A program made the translations under genes and the position numbers. Positions 1 to 9,630 of a stretch of 64,000 nt of DNA are shown here, one piece after another. The stretch is from contig CAJYQM010000086.1 in assembly GCA_913777025.1 (NCBI GenBank), forward strand, positions 52,340 through 116,339, given 5' to 3'. The notes beneath the pieces were generated by a model, which saw only the letters and a program-made list of their open reading frames with translations, searched no databases and was not told where the DNA came from. Within the stretch, counting starts at the first letter, position 1. Each line of letters begins with the position of its first letter. Origin of the DNA: an uncultured Massilia sp. (lineage in GTDB: Bacteria > Pseudomonadota > Gammaproteobacteria > Burkholderiales > Burkholderiaceae_D).

Positions 1-1429
1 TATCGTGGTGCACGGTCTGGTATACCCAGCGCAGCTTGCCGGTGGCCAGGTCGAGGGCGACGATGGCGCTGTTGAAGCGTTCGCCGTTCTTGTTGCGGCG
101 GCCGCCCCAGGTATCCGGGGTTTCATTGCCCATCGGGATGTACACCATGCCCAGCTTTTCGTCGATGCTCGACACGCCCCACGAGTTGGGCGAGTTGCGG
201 ACATAGGTCTGGCCTTCGGTCAGCGGATTGGTCTCGTCCGGACGGGCCGGATCCCAGTTCCACACCAGCTTGCCGGTAACCGGATCGTAGCCGCGGATCA
301 CGCCCGACGGTTCATCGATCGAGTCGTTGTCGGTCACGCTGGCCGCCATCACCACCATGTTCTGCGACACGGCCGGCGGCGAGGTCGGCATCAGCATGCC
401 GCGTTTCTTGACCGGGTGGCCCTTGTACAGGTCGACGACACCGTTGTCGCCGAACGATTTGCACGACTCGCCGGTATCGGCGTTGACGGCGATCAGGGTA
501 CCGTCCATGGTCGGCGCGAGGATGCGGCGCGGGCATTCCATGGTGGCGGCGGCGGCGCGCGCCGGGGCCGGGGTGGCGGCCAGCGACGCCGCGTTGGCAT
601 CCCAGTACGACACGCCGCGGCAGATCATGTGCTGGTAGGTGGCGGCATCGCGGTTGATCTTCGGATCGTGGCGCCAGATTTCCTTGCCGGTATCCGGATC
701 CAGGGCGATGACGATATTGTGCGGCGTGCACATGTAGAGCATGCCGTTGACTTTCAGCGGCGTGACTTCGTTGGCGATTTCGCCCGGGTCGCCCGGACCC
801 TTGAAGTCGCCGGTGTGGTAGCTCCACACCTGCTGCAGCTGGCCCGCATTGGCCGGGGTGATCTGCGCGGCCGGCGCGTAGCGGTCGCCATAACCGGAAC
901 GGCCGTAAGCCGACCAGTCGTTGTGCGCCACGCCGGCGGCGTCGTGCTCGCCGCTGGCGGCCATGTTTTCCTGCGGCACGATGCCGTGCAGGTCGTGGTA
1001 GTCCTGGAACAGTGCGACCACGCCGACCAGCAGCGTGACGGCGACCGAACCGACCAGGGCCTTGCGGCCGGCGTCGGCGCCGGCTTGCTCCTTGCCGAGA
1101 CGGCGGTCGACGAAGGGCAGCAGCAGCCAGACGGCGGCGGCGAACCAGATGTCCAGGCGCGGCAGCAGCTGCCACCAGTCGAACTTGACTTCGACCAGCG
1201 ACCAGACGACGGTGACGATCAGGATCAGGGACATCAGGGCCAGCGCCGCGCGCCGTCCCTTGAACACGAGCGCGCCCGTGACGATCAGGCCGAGTCCGGC
1301 CACCAGATAGTAGAACGAGCCACCCAGGCTCGCGAGATAGATGCCGCCGCCCAGCAGGGCGAGACCAAGCAGGATGAAAATCGATCCAGTCGTTGCCAAC
1401 AATGCACCGGATCTTGTAGAGGTAGACAC
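1..1429 (-). CDS. Membrane-bound PQQ-dependent dehydrogenase (quinoprotein glucose/quinate dehydrogenase family), 3' truncated by window edge
   Basis: Hand translation of minus strand from GTG (SD GAAGGA upstream): VSTSTRSGALLATTGSIFILLGLALLGGGIYLASLGG... then ...WSAYGRSGYGDRYAPAAQITPANAGQLQQVWSYHTGDFKG...DPDTGKEIWRHDPKIN...; absent from ORF track (GTG start / runs off edge). Confidence 0.88.
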   Translation of the reverse strand, partial: MSTSTRSGALLATTGSIFILLGLALLGGGIYLASLGGSFYYLVAGLGLIVTGALVFKGRRAALALMSLILIVTVVWSLVEVKFDWWQLLPRLDIWFAAAVWLLLPFVDRRLGKEQAGADAGRKALVGSVAVTLLVGVVALFQDYHDLHGIVPQENMAASGEHDAAGVAHNDWSAYGRSGYGDRYAPAAQITPANAGQLQQVWSYHTGDFKGPGDPGEIANEVTPLKVNGMLYMCTPHNIVIALDPDTGKEIWRHDPKINRDAATYQHMICRGVSYWDANAASLAATPAPARAAAATMECPRRILAPTMDGTLIAVNADTGESCKSFGDNGVVDLYKGHPVKKRGMLMPTSPPAVSQNMVVMAASVTDNDSIDEPSGVIRGYDPVTGKLVWNWDPARPDETNPLTEGQTYVRNSPNSWGVSSIDEKLGMVYIPMGNETPDTWGGRRNKNGERFNSAIVALDLATGKLRWVYQTVHHD

Positions 1430-1449
1430 GTTAATCCTTCTTAATTTTG

Positions 1450-1465
1450 ATGATAGCGCTATCAT
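1450..1465. promoter_or_regulatory. Perfect 16-bp palindrome ATGATAGCGCTATCAT, candidate TetR operator
   Basis: Sequence dyad between divergent dehydrogenase and TetR genes. Confidence 0.55.
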
Positions 1466-1548
1466 ATGCTTGCCGGATTCGTTTGTAAACTGTATGGTTT
1501 CCTAAGCATGTGAAGCATTGACTTGTATTAACGCCTTCAGGAGACACC

Positions 1549-2196
1549 ATGGCGAAGACAGAACAACAACAAACCAAGGTTGGCCGGCCAGTAGTCCATA
1601 CCCCGGAACAACTATTGGATCGCTTGATCCAGGCCGCCATCGACATCCTCGACGAGCGCGCCGCGGATGCCGATTTCAGCGTGACCGAGGTGGCCCAGCG
1701 CGCCAAGGTCTCGAAAAAAACCGTGTACACGGTGGTCGCCAGCAAGGAGGAATTGATCGGCCACATCATCCGATGCGGCGCCCGGGTGGCCACGAACGTG
1801 CTCGAGATGCCGGTGGCGGACGTGGCCGACGCGCGCGCCGTGCTGGCGCGCTTCCTGAGGGAATGGGTGGCCCTGGCCTGTGGCCCCCAGGCCGTGGGCA
1901 TCTACGTGATGGCGATCCGGGAACGTAGCCGCTATCCGGCGCTCGGCGCCGCCTACTACCGCGCCCGCAACGAGCAGGGTCTGCAGCAACTGGCCGCCTG
2001 GATGGAGCGCATGCAGAACAAGAACTTTGCCGCAGCCGGCGATCCGATGATGACGGCCGACCTGGCGCTGACCATGGCCGCGGCCGAACGCCAGCGCATC
2101 CTCGCGCTCGGCATCGACGAGCCTTTCACGCCGGAGCAGCTGGACCGGCGTATCGAGGCGATATTGCAGTTCGTTTTTAGTGAGAAAGCAAAATGA
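1549..2196 (+). CDS. TetR/AcrR family transcriptional regulator
   Basis: N-terminal HTH ...FSVTEVAQRAKVSKKTVYTVVASKEELIGHII. Confidence 0.85.
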   Translation: MAKTEQQQTKVGRPVVHTPEQLLDRLIQAAIDILDERAADADFSVTEVAQRAKVSKKTVYTVVASKEELIGHIIRCGARVATNVLEMPVADVADARAVLARFLREWVALACGPQAVGIYVMAIRERSRYPALGAAYYRARNEQGLQQLAAWMERMQNKNFAAAGDPMMTADLALTMAAAERQRILALGIDEPFTPEQLDRRIEAILQFVFSEKAK

Positions 2197-2528
2197 TCAA
2201 ACTCAGTGTGATGTACCCCTACAGCCCGGAAGCCCGGTTCGACCATGACTATTACCGCGACGTGCACATGGCCCTGCTCAAGGAACGCATGGGCGACTAT
2301 TGCAAGTTCTACACGATCGACAAGGGGCTCGGCGGCGTCACGCCCGGCAGTGCGCCGGTGTACATCGCCATGTGCCATGTGTATTGCGAGTCGGTCGAAG
2401 CGCTGATGACCGGGATCGGGCCGCATGCCGCGGAACTGGCTGCCGACATCGTCAACTTCACCAATGTGACGCCGGTGCAGCAGGTCAGCGAAGTGGTGTT
2501 CGACGCGGGCTCGTCCGGGACCTCGTGA
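2193..2528 (+). CDS. EthD family reductase
   Basis: MIKLSVMYPYSPEARFDHDYYRDVHMALLKERMGDYCKFYTIDKGLGG; ATGA overlap with upstream TetR gene. Confidence 0.8.
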   Translation: MIKLSVMYPYSPEARFDHDYYRDVHMALLKERMGDYCKFYTIDKGLGGVTPGSAPVYIAMCHVYCESVEALMTGIGPHAAELAADIVNFTNVTPVQQVSEVVFDAGSSGTS

Positions 2529-2578
2529 GCGGCCACGGTCTTGCCGATCGGATGGGAAGCGGTGTGTCGCGCGGCGGC

Positions 2579-3481
2579 CTAAGCGTCGAACGGTCTCTTG
2601 CCCAGGACTTCGATCACGTGGTCCACGAAACACGTGATCCGTGCAGCCAGGGCTGTATTGCGGTAGTAGACCGCGTTGATCGATTGGCGCATGTCCAGCG
2701 TGTGCTCGGGAAATAACTGAACCAGTCGCCCACGACGCCGGTCTTCGCGCGTCATGAAGTCGGACAGGCAGACGATTCCCAGTCCCGAAAGGGCAATGCG
2801 GCGCAGCGTTTCGCCGCTGGAGGATGCAATGCTGGGCTCGATGCGCAGCACATTGCCATCCGCATCACGCAGCGGCCAGTCCTTCAGTGTCTCGGGCTGT
2901 TTGAAGCCCAGCAGGGGATGCTGTTGGAGCTGCGCCACGTTGTCCGGCGTGCCGTGACGCTCGAGATAGTCCGGGCTCGCGAGCACCCGGATCCGGCTTG
3001 TACCGATGTGGCGTGCGTGGAGCGTGGAGTCCTTCAGCACGCCAATACGAAACGCCACATCGGTGCGTCTCTCGATCAGGTCGGTGATGCCCTCGTTCGA
3101 GTTCAGTTCCAGCTCCACGTCGGGATAGCGGACGCGGAAGCCTTCCAGCAGCGGCACCAGCACATGCAGCATGAAGGGCGTGGCCGCATCCACCCGCAGC
3201 TGTCCGGCCGGGCGCATCCGCCGCGCCGCCATCTGCTCTTCCGCCGCGTCGACCGAAGCCAGGATAGTGCGCGCATGCTCCAGGAAAGCCGCGCCTTCCT
3301 CCGTCAATTCCAGCCGCCGCGTCGTCCGGCGCAGCAGGGTCGTCTGCAGCTTTTCCTCCAGCCGTCCCAGCGCCCGACTGGTCGCGGATACCGTCAGCCC
3401 CAGCAGTTCCGCGGCGCCGGTGAGCGAGCCCATATCCACCACGGCCACGAAGGCCTGCATTTCATCGAGGCTTGTCTTCAT
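2579..3481 (-). CDS. LysR family transcriptional regulator
   Basis: MKTSLDEMQAFVAVVDMGSLTGAAELLGLTVSATSRALGRLEEKLQTTLLRRTTRRLELTEEG. Confidence 0.93.
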   Translation of the reverse strand: MKTSLDEMQAFVAVVDMGSLTGAAELLGLTVSATSRALGRLEEKLQTTLLRRTTRRLELTEEGAAFLEHARTILASVDAAEEQMAARRMRPAGQLRVDAATPFMLHVLVPLLEGFRVRYPDVELELNSNEGITDLIERRTDVAFRIGVLKDSTLHARHIGTSRIRVLASPDYLERHGTPDNVAQLQQHPLLGFKQPETLKDWPLRDADGNVLRIEPSIASSSGETLRRIALSGLGIVCLSDFMTREDRRRGRLVQLFPEHTLDMRQSINAVYYRNTALAARITCFVDHVIEVLGKRPFDA

Positions 3482-3593
3482 TTTTGAATCAAACGCAAAA
3501 GTCTTTGGCCGATACTGGTCTTAATCCGCAAATATAAACCATGGACAATACCTTCATCGAAAAAACCGACGGATTCGTCTTCAAGGAGTTGCA

Positions 3594-4766
3594 ATGAAAT
3601 CCTCCACCGCATTACTGGCCCTGGCAACCGGCGCCTTTGCCATCGGCACCACCGAATTTGCGCCCATGGGGCTGTTGCCGGTGATCGCCGACGGCGTCAA
3701 GGTCAGCATCCCCACCGCCGGCATGCTCGTGTCCGCCTACGCGATCGGCGTGATGGTCGGCGCCCCGATCATGACCCTGCTGTTCAGCCGCTTCGGCAAA
3801 CGGGCCGCGCTGATGTCGCTGATGCTGATCTTCACGGTCGGCAACCTGCTGTCGGCGTTCGCACCAGGCTATACCACCTTGCTGCTGTCGCGCCTGGTCA
3901 CCAGCCTCAACCATGGCGCCTTCTTCGGCCTGGGCGCCGTCGTTGCCGCCAGCGTGGTGCCGAAAGAAAAGCAGGCCAGTGCCATCGCGGCCATGTTCAT
4001 GGGCCTGACGGTCGCCAACATCGGCGGCGTGCCAGCCGCCACCTGGATCGGCCAGCAGGTCGGCTGGCGCCTGGCCTTCGGCGGGACCGCCGCGCTGGGC
4101 CTGATCACCATGGGCGCGCTGTGGCTGGCGCTGCCCAGGGGCGAGCCGGGTACGCCGCCGGACGTGCGCCGCGAGCTGAAGGTGCTGACCAGCCGCGAGG
4201 TGCTGCTGGCCATGGGCACCACCGTGCTGGGCTCGGGCGCCATGTTCGCGCTCTATACCTACGTGGCGCCGATGCTGACCGACATCACTCATGCCAGCCC
4301 GGGCTTCGTGGCCTTCGCCCTGGTGTTGATCGGTATCGGCTTCACGCTGGGTAACAGCCTGGGCGGGCGCCTGGCCGACTGGTCGCTGGACGGCGCCACC
4401 AAGCTGATCCTGGCTGCGCTGGCGGTCGTCATGGTCCTGCTGCCGCTGCTGCTGAAAACCCATGTCGGCGCGGCCATCGGCCTGATCGCCTGGGGTGCGG
4501 CCGCCTTTGGCATCGTGCCGCCGGTGCAGATGCGCGTCATGCAGGCTGCGGCCCAGGCGCCTGGCCTGGCGTCGTCGGTCAACGTCGGCGCCTTCAACCT
4601 TGGCAATGCCGTTGGCGCCGCCCTCGGCGGTGTGGTCATCGGCCAGGGCCTGGGTTATGCCGCCGTACCGTTTGTCGGCGCAGCGCTCGCTGTCGGCGGC
4701 CTGGGGCTGGTCTGGCTTGGCAACGCCGGTCGCCGGCGCGGCGCGGTGCGTTCTTCTTCCATCTAA
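3594..4766 (+). CDS. MFS transporter (AraJ-like)
   Basis: ATGAFAIGTTEFAPMGLLPVIADGVKVSIPTAGMLVSAYAIGVMVGAP; ~12 hydrophobic segments. Confidence 0.9.
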   Translation: MKSSTALLALATGAFAIGTTEFAPMGLLPVIADGVKVSIPTAGMLVSAYAIGVMVGAPIMTLLFSRFGKRAALMSLMLIFTVGNLLSAFAPGYTTLLLSRLVTSLNHGAFFGLGAVVAASVVPKEKQASAIAAMFMGLTVANIGGVPAATWIGQQVGWRLAFGGTAALGLITMGALWLALPRGEPGTPPDVRRELKVLTSREVLLAMGTTVLGSGAMFALYTYVAPMLTDITHASPGFVAFALVLIGIGFTLGNSLGGRLADWSLDGATKLILAALAVVMVLLPLLLKTHVGAAIGLIAWGAAAFGIVPPVQMRVMQAAAQAPGLASSVNVGAFNLGNAVGAALGGVVIGQGLGYAAVPFVGAALAVGGLGLVWLGNAGRRRGAVRSSSI

Positions 4767-4787
4767 TTTCCAACAAGGGGTTTCACC

Positions 4788-5594
4788 ATGAGTAGCATTC
4801 CTTCGTTTGGCGTCGGCACCTTCCGCCTGACCGGCCAGACCGTCATCGACTCGGTGCGTAACGCGCTGGACCTGGGCTACCGCGCAGTCGACACGGCGCA
4901 AATCTATGGCAACGAGGCCGAAGTCGGGCAGGCCGTTGCCGAGAGCGGCGTGAAGCGTTCCGAGCTGTTCCTGACCACCAAGATCTGGACTGCCAACTAC
5001 GCCAGGGACAAGCTCGTTCCCAGCCTGCGCGAGAGCCTGGACAAGCTGCGCACCGACTATGCGGACCTGGTGCTGATCCACTGGCCGGCGCCCGGCAACG
5101 GCGTCGAGCTGCCCGAGTACATGGAAGCGCTGGCCGAAGCCAAGACCCTCGGCCTGGCGCGCCGGATCGGTATCTCCAACTTCAACATCGAGCTGACCAG
5201 GCAGGCCATCGCCGCCGTCGGCAAGGATGAGATCGCCACCAACCAGATCGAGCTGAGCCCTTACCTGCAGGGCCGCAAGCTGACCGCCTTCCTCGAGGCG
5301 CAGGGGATTGCCGTGACCTCCTACATGACCCTGGCCTATGGCAAGGTGCTGAAGGATCCGGTGCTGGCCAGGATCGCCGACAAGCACCAGGCCACGGTGG
5401 CGCAGGTGGCGCTGGCCTGGGCGCTGCAGTTGGGCCATGCGGTGATTCCATCGTCGACGAAGCGCGAGAACCTGGCCAGCAACCTGCTGGCGCGTGAACT
5501 GGTGCTGGACGCCGACGACATGGCCCTGATCGCCGCGCTGGACCGCAACGGCCGCGAAGTCAGTCCCGAGGGGCTGGCGCCGGTGTGGGACTGA
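4788..5594 (+). CDS. Aldo/keto reductase (2,5-diketo-D-gluconate reductase-like)
   Basis: [39 protein letters not shown] motifs. Confidence 0.92.
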   Translation: MSSIPSFGVGTFRLTGQTVIDSVRNALDLGYRAVDTAQIYGNEAEVGQAVAESGVKRSELFLTTKIWTANYARDKLVPSLRESLDKLRTDYADLVLIHWPAPGNGVELPEYMEALAEAKTLGLARRIGISNFNIELTRQAIAAVGKDEIATNQIELSPYLQGRKLTAFLEAQGIAVTSYMTLAYGKVLKDPVLARIADKHQATVAQVALAWALQLGHAVIPSSTKRENLASNLLARELVLDADDMALIAALDRNGREVSPEGLAPVWD

Positions 5595-5682
5595 TCAGCA
5601 AGACTGATCGGCTACGGCCTGGGTGGCGCGTCTTACGACACTCAGGCAGGGATGAGTTTGTTGAGATGAGGCGGCGCTTCCC

Positions 5683-7512
5683 TTATTCCACCGTCACCGA
5701 CTTCGCCAGATTCCGCGGCTTGTCGACGTCAGTCCCACGCGCCAGCGCCGTGTGATAAGCCAGCAGCTGCAACGCCGCCACGTGCAAAATCGGCGACAAC
5801 AAACCATAGTGCTCAGGCAAACGGATCACATGCAAGCCCTCGCTCGAGGTGATGTGGGTGTCGACGTCGGCGAACACGTACAGCTGGCCGCCGCGCGCGC
5901 GCACTTCCTGCATGTTCGACTTCAGCTTTTCCAGCAGCGCGTCGTTCGGGGCGATGGTCACCACCGGCATCTCTTCGGTCACCAGCGCCAGCGGGCCGTG
6001 CTTCAGCTCGCCTGCCGGGTAGGCTTCCGCGTGGATGTACGAGATTTCCTTCAGTTTCAAGGCACCTTCCAGCGCGATCGGGTAGTGGATGCCGCGGCCC
6101 AGGAACAGGGCGTTTTCTTTTCTCGCGAATTCCTCGGCCCAGGCGATGACTTGCGGTTCCAGCGCCAGCACCGAGGACAGGGCGACCGGCAGGTGGCGCA
6201 TCTGTTTCAGATAGTTCGCTTCCTCGTCGTCGCTCAGGCGGCCATTCACCTGCGCCAGCGTCAGCGTCAGCAGGAAGAGGGCGGCCAGCTGCGTGGTGAA
6301 CGCCTTGGTCGAGGCGACGCCGACTTCGACGCCGGCGCGCGTGATGTAGGCCAGCTTGCACTCGCGTACCATGGCGCTGGTCGAGACGTTGCAGATGGTC
6401 AGCGTGTGCTCCATGCCCAGGCTGCGCGCGTGCTTCAGCGCGGCCAGCGTGTCGGCGGTTTCGCCCGATTGCGAGATGGTGACGACCAGGGTCGACGGGT
6501 GCGGCACGCTGTCGCGGTAACGGTATTCGCTGGCGATCTCGACGTTCACCGGCAGCTTGGCCACCGATTCGATCCAGTACTTCGCCGTCAGGCCGGCGTA
6601 GTAGCTGGTGCCGCAGGCCAGGATCAGCACGCGGTCGATCTCCTTGAACACGCGGTAGGCTTCGTCGCCGAACAGTTCCGGCATGATGCCGGTGACGCCT
6701 TCCAGGGTGTCGCCGACCACGCGCGGCTGCTCGAAGATTTCCTTCTGCATGTAGTGGCGGTACGGGCCCAGCTCGGCGGCGCCGGTGTGGGCGTGCACGG
6801 TTTTCACGTCGCGCTCGACCGGGCGGCCGTCGACGTCGACGATCCAGTAGCGTGCCAGTTGCAGGTCGACCACGTCGCCTTCTTCCAGGTAGATGATCTG
6901 GTCGGTGGTGCCGGCCAGCGCCATCGCATCCGAGGCGACGAAGTTTTCACCTTTGCCCAGGCCGACGATCAGCGGCGAACCCTGGCGCGCGGCCACCACG
7001 CGGTGCGGCTCTTCGCGGCAGAACACGGCGATCGCGTAGGCGCCGTGCAGGCGTTTCACGGCCTGCTGCACGGTGGCGAACAAATCGCCATCGTACATGT
7101 GATCGACCAGGTGGGCGATGACTTCGGTGTCGGTCTGGCTCTGGAAGACGTAGCCGAGGCCGGTCAGTTCGGCGCGCAGCTCGTCATGGTTTTCGATGAT
7201 GCCGTTGTGGACCAGCGCGATGCGGGCATTGTCTTCGCTCGGCGAAAAATGCGGGTGGGCGTTGCGGGTGGCCGGGGCGCCATGGGTGGCCCAGCGGGTG
7301 TGGGCGATGCCCGTAAAACCTTGCAGCTGGGTTTCGGCAATCTGCGTTTCGAGGTCGGCCACGCGCGAGGTGCTGCGCGAGCGGGCCAGGTGGCCGTCGA
7401 CGTGCAGGGCGATGCCGCAGGAATCGTAGCCACGGTATTCGAGGCGTTTCAGGCCTTCGAGCAGGATGGGGGTGATATTACGCTGGGCCACTGCCCCGAC
7501 GATACCGCACAT
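5683..7512 (-). CDS. glmS: Glutamine--fructose-6-phosphate aminotransferase (isomerizing)
   Basis: [35 protein letters not shown]...C-terminal [12 protein letters not shown]. Confidence 0.98.
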   Translation of the reverse strand: MCGIVGAVAQRNITPILLEGLKRLEYRGYDSCGIALHVDGHLARSRSTSRVADLETQIAETQLQGFTGIAHTRWATHGAPATRNAHPHFSPSEDNARIALVHNGIIENHDELRAELTGLGYVFQSQTDTEVIAHLVDHMYDGDLFATVQQAVKRLHGAYAIAVFCREEPHRVVAARQGSPLIVGLGKGENFVASDAMALAGTTDQIIYLEEGDVVDLQLARYWIVDVDGRPVERDVKTVHAHTGAAELGPYRHYMQKEIFEQPRVVGDTLEGVTGIMPELFGDEAYRVFKEIDRVLILACGTSYYAGLTAKYWIESVAKLPVNVEIASEYRYRDSVPHPSTLVVTISQSGETADTLAALKHARSLGMEHTLTICNVSTSAMVRECKLAYITRAGVEVGVASTKAFTTQLAALFLLTLTLAQVNGRLSDDEEANYLKQMRHLPVALSSVLALEPQVIAWAEEFARKENALFLGRGIHYPIALEGALKLKEISYIHAEAYPAGELKHGPLALVTEEMPVVTIAPNDALLEKLKSNMQEVRARGGQLYVFADVDTHITSSEGLHVIRLPEHYGLLSPILHVAALQLLAYHTALARGTDVDKPRNLAKSVTVE

Positions 7513-7562
7513 GGTACTTCTCCGAAAAGTTGTCTAATGTCACTACTCTAAGTCAGAGGCCG

Positions 7563-7636
7563 TGAAATATGCTTTCGTACTTCTTCAATTTTTGAAAGAA
7601 TATTTCATGCTATGCTTGACATGAAATTTCCTTTCA
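7563..7636. promoter_or_regulatory. Three TGAAA-N5-TTTC(A/G) dyads spaced 30 and 29 bp
   Basis: TGAAATATGCTTTCG (7563), TGAAAGAATATTTCA (7593), TGAAATTTCCTTTCA (7622) in the glmS/Lrp intergenic region. Confidence 0.65.
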
Positions 7637-7660
7637 TTTTTGACGGAATATTTTATAAAA

Positions 7661-8134
7661 ATGTCGAATGAATCCCAAGAACTGGACGATATCGATCGTC
7701 GCATCCTGAACACCTTGCAGGTTGACGCCTCTCACACCAATGCCGAGTTGGCGGAATTGGTACACGTGTCAGCGCCAACTTGCCTGCGCCGCGTCAAACA
7801 GCTCATGGAGAACGGTGTTATCGAGCGGCAAGTTGCCATCGTCGCGCCGGAGCGGGTGGGGGCGCGCCTGACCGCCATCGTCGAGATCACGCTGGACGTG
7901 CAGGCGGCCGATCGCATGGACGAGTTCGAACATGTGGTCGCGGATGAAGCGGCGGTGCTGCAGTGCTACCGCGTGTCGCCGGGGCCGGATTTCGTGCTGG
8001 TGGTGCAGGTGGCCGACATGCCGGCCTATCACGCACTGGCGCATCGCCTGTTCACCACGCACAGCAATGTGCGCAACGTGAAGGCCTATTTCTCGACCTT
8101 CAGGAGCAAGTTCGAGACCCGCATCACGGTATAA
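7661..8134 (+). CDS. Lrp/AsnC family transcriptional regulator
   Basis: MSNESQELDDIDRRILNTLQVDASHTNAELAELVHVSAPTCLRRVKQL; ATG at 7661 preferred over upstream TTG 7640. Confidence 0.92.
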   Translation: MSNESQELDDIDRRILNTLQVDASHTNAELAELVHVSAPTCLRRVKQLMENGVIERQVAIVAPERVGARLTAIVEITLDVQAADRMDEFEHVVADEAAVLQCYRVSPGPDFVLVVQVADMPAYHALAHRLFTTHSNVRNVKAYFSTFRSKFETRITV

Positions 8135-8214
8135 ATTTCCGCTGAGTAAGCTCAACCGGCGCACGCTGCAAAAAGTGTCTACTGGCAATTCTTTTCGATG
8201 CCAGCGAGGCGAAC

Positions 8215-8973
8215 GTGCACGTGGAAGCGATACGGCAAGAGGCGGCGTTGCTGACGCTGTCCGGTGTGCACAAGCACTACCGCAACGAGCGTTTCGGCAC
8301 CCATGTGCACGCGCTGTGCGACATCGATATGCGGGTCGAGGCCGGCGAGATGGTCGCCGTGTGCGGTCCCTCCGGCCACGGCAAGACCACGCTGCTGAAC
8401 CTGGCCGGCCTGCTCGAGCCGGCCAGCGAGGGCAGTGTTCGCCTGGACGGCATCGAGGTCGCCCGCCTGGGCGAGCGCGCGCGCAGCGCCCTGCACGAGC
8501 GCCTGATCGGCCGCGTCTTCCAATCTTTTACTTTGATGCCGGTCATGACGGCCCAGGAGAACGTCATGCTGCCGCTGCTGTTGCAGCGCCGCCTGGCGCG
8601 CCCGGCATGGCGGGAAGCCTGCGCCTATGCCACCGAATTGCTGGCTCGGCTCGGCTTGGCCGCCCACGTCCACCACTATCCGGCGCGCCTGGATGCCGGC
8701 CAGTGCCAGCGCGTGGCGATCGCGCGCGCCCTCATGACGCGGCCGCGCCTGGTGGTGGCCGACGAACCGACTTCGCGCCTGGACGCCAGCGCGCTGCGCA
8801 TGGTGCTGGACCTGTTCTGCGCCTGCCAGCGCGAACAGGGCACGGCCTTCCTGATTTCCACCCGCGACCAGCGCCAGCTGCATCGCGCCTCGCGCACGCT
8901 GCAACTGAACGAGGGACGGATCGGCCCGCGCCCGGCCGACCAGCCGCGCCGGCTGCCGGAGTTGCGGGCGTGA
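8215..8973 (+). CDS. ABC transporter ATP-binding protein (MacB/LolD-like) with degenerate catalytic motifs
   Basis: GPSGHGKTTLLNLAGLLEPASEGSV; signature LDAGQCQRVAIARAL; Walker B RLVVADEPTSRLDA; switch region ISTRDQ instead of THD. GTG start plausible. Confidence 0.85.
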   Translation: MHVEAIRQEAALLTLSGVHKHYRNERFGTHVHALCDIDMRVEAGEMVAVCGPSGHGKTTLLNLAGLLEPASEGSVRLDGIEVARLGERARSALHERLIGRVFQSFTLMPVMTAQENVMLPLLLQRRLARPAWREACAYATELLARLGLAAHVHHYPARLDAGQCQRVAIARALMTRPRLVVADEPTSRLDASALRMVLDLFCACQREQGTAFLISTRDQRQLHRASRTLQLNEGRIGPRPADQPRRLPELRA

Positions 8974-9512
8974 ATCCGGGCCATCCGGCCTGCCTGGCGC
9001 TGCGCATGGCGCTGGCCGGCCGTCCAGGTGCGCGCGTGGCGGTGCTGGCGCTGGGGATCGACGTCGGCGCGCTCGCGTTCGGTGCCGGGCGTTGTCAAGC
9101 GTGGCAGATGGTGGCGGCCATGGGCCTGGCGCTGGCCGGCTGTGTCGTGGCGGCCAGCATGTCGCTGCGGGCGCAGGCGCGGCGGCGCGAGCTGGCGACC
9201 TTGCGCGTGCTCGGCATGTCACGCTGCTGTCTGGTGCTGATGCTGGAACTGGAAGCGCTGTGGATAAGTGGAATCGGCACATTGCTGGGACTGCTCGGCA
9301 GTGGCGCCGCCGAACGCATCGCCGCGCTCTGGCCGGCCAGGCCGGGCGAGCCTGCCGCACTGATCGGTGCGGGTTCCGGAATACCCTTGCTGGCTGGTAT
9401 CTGCAGCATTGCCGGCGTGACTGTCCTGGCCGCGCTGCTGCCGGCCCTCCACGCCGCACGCCGGGACGTGGCGCTTGCGCTGGCGCTGCTGCCGCCCCAC
9501 CAGGACGGCTAG
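8970..9512 (+). CDS. Short FtsX/MacB-like ABC permease domain protein (181 codons)
   Basis: GTG start overlapping stop of ATPase (GTGA); VNPGHPACLALRMALAG...RRRELATLRVLGMSRCCLVLMLELEALWISGIGTLLGLLGSGAAERIA; hydrophobic. Confidence 0.65.
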   Translation: MNPGHPACLALRMALAGRPGARVAVLALGIDVGALAFGAGRCQAWQMVAAMGLALAGCVVAASMSLRAQARRRELATLRVLGMSRCCLVLMLELEALWISGIGTLLGLLGSGAAERIAALWPARPGEPAALIGAGSGIPLLAGICSIAGVTVLAALLPALHAARRDVALALALLPPHQDG

Positions 9513-9630
9513 CAGGCTGTGGACAAGCCTGTGGAAGACCTTTCTACATCCCTGTGCACAGCCACCGTATAAGCCTGTGCGGATCCGGTGATTTGACTGT
9601 GGATCCGCTGTGCACAGGCGGTGCAGAACT

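Noticed and set aside
7513-7660. glmS ribozyme/riboswitch in the glmS leader
   Set aside because: No recognisable glmS ribozyme core; the region is explained by phased regulator-type dyads.
8175-8969. N-terminal part of ORF 8175-9512 (+)
   Set aside because: Out-of-frame translation of the ABC ATPase gene; only the part from GTG 8970 looks like a permease.
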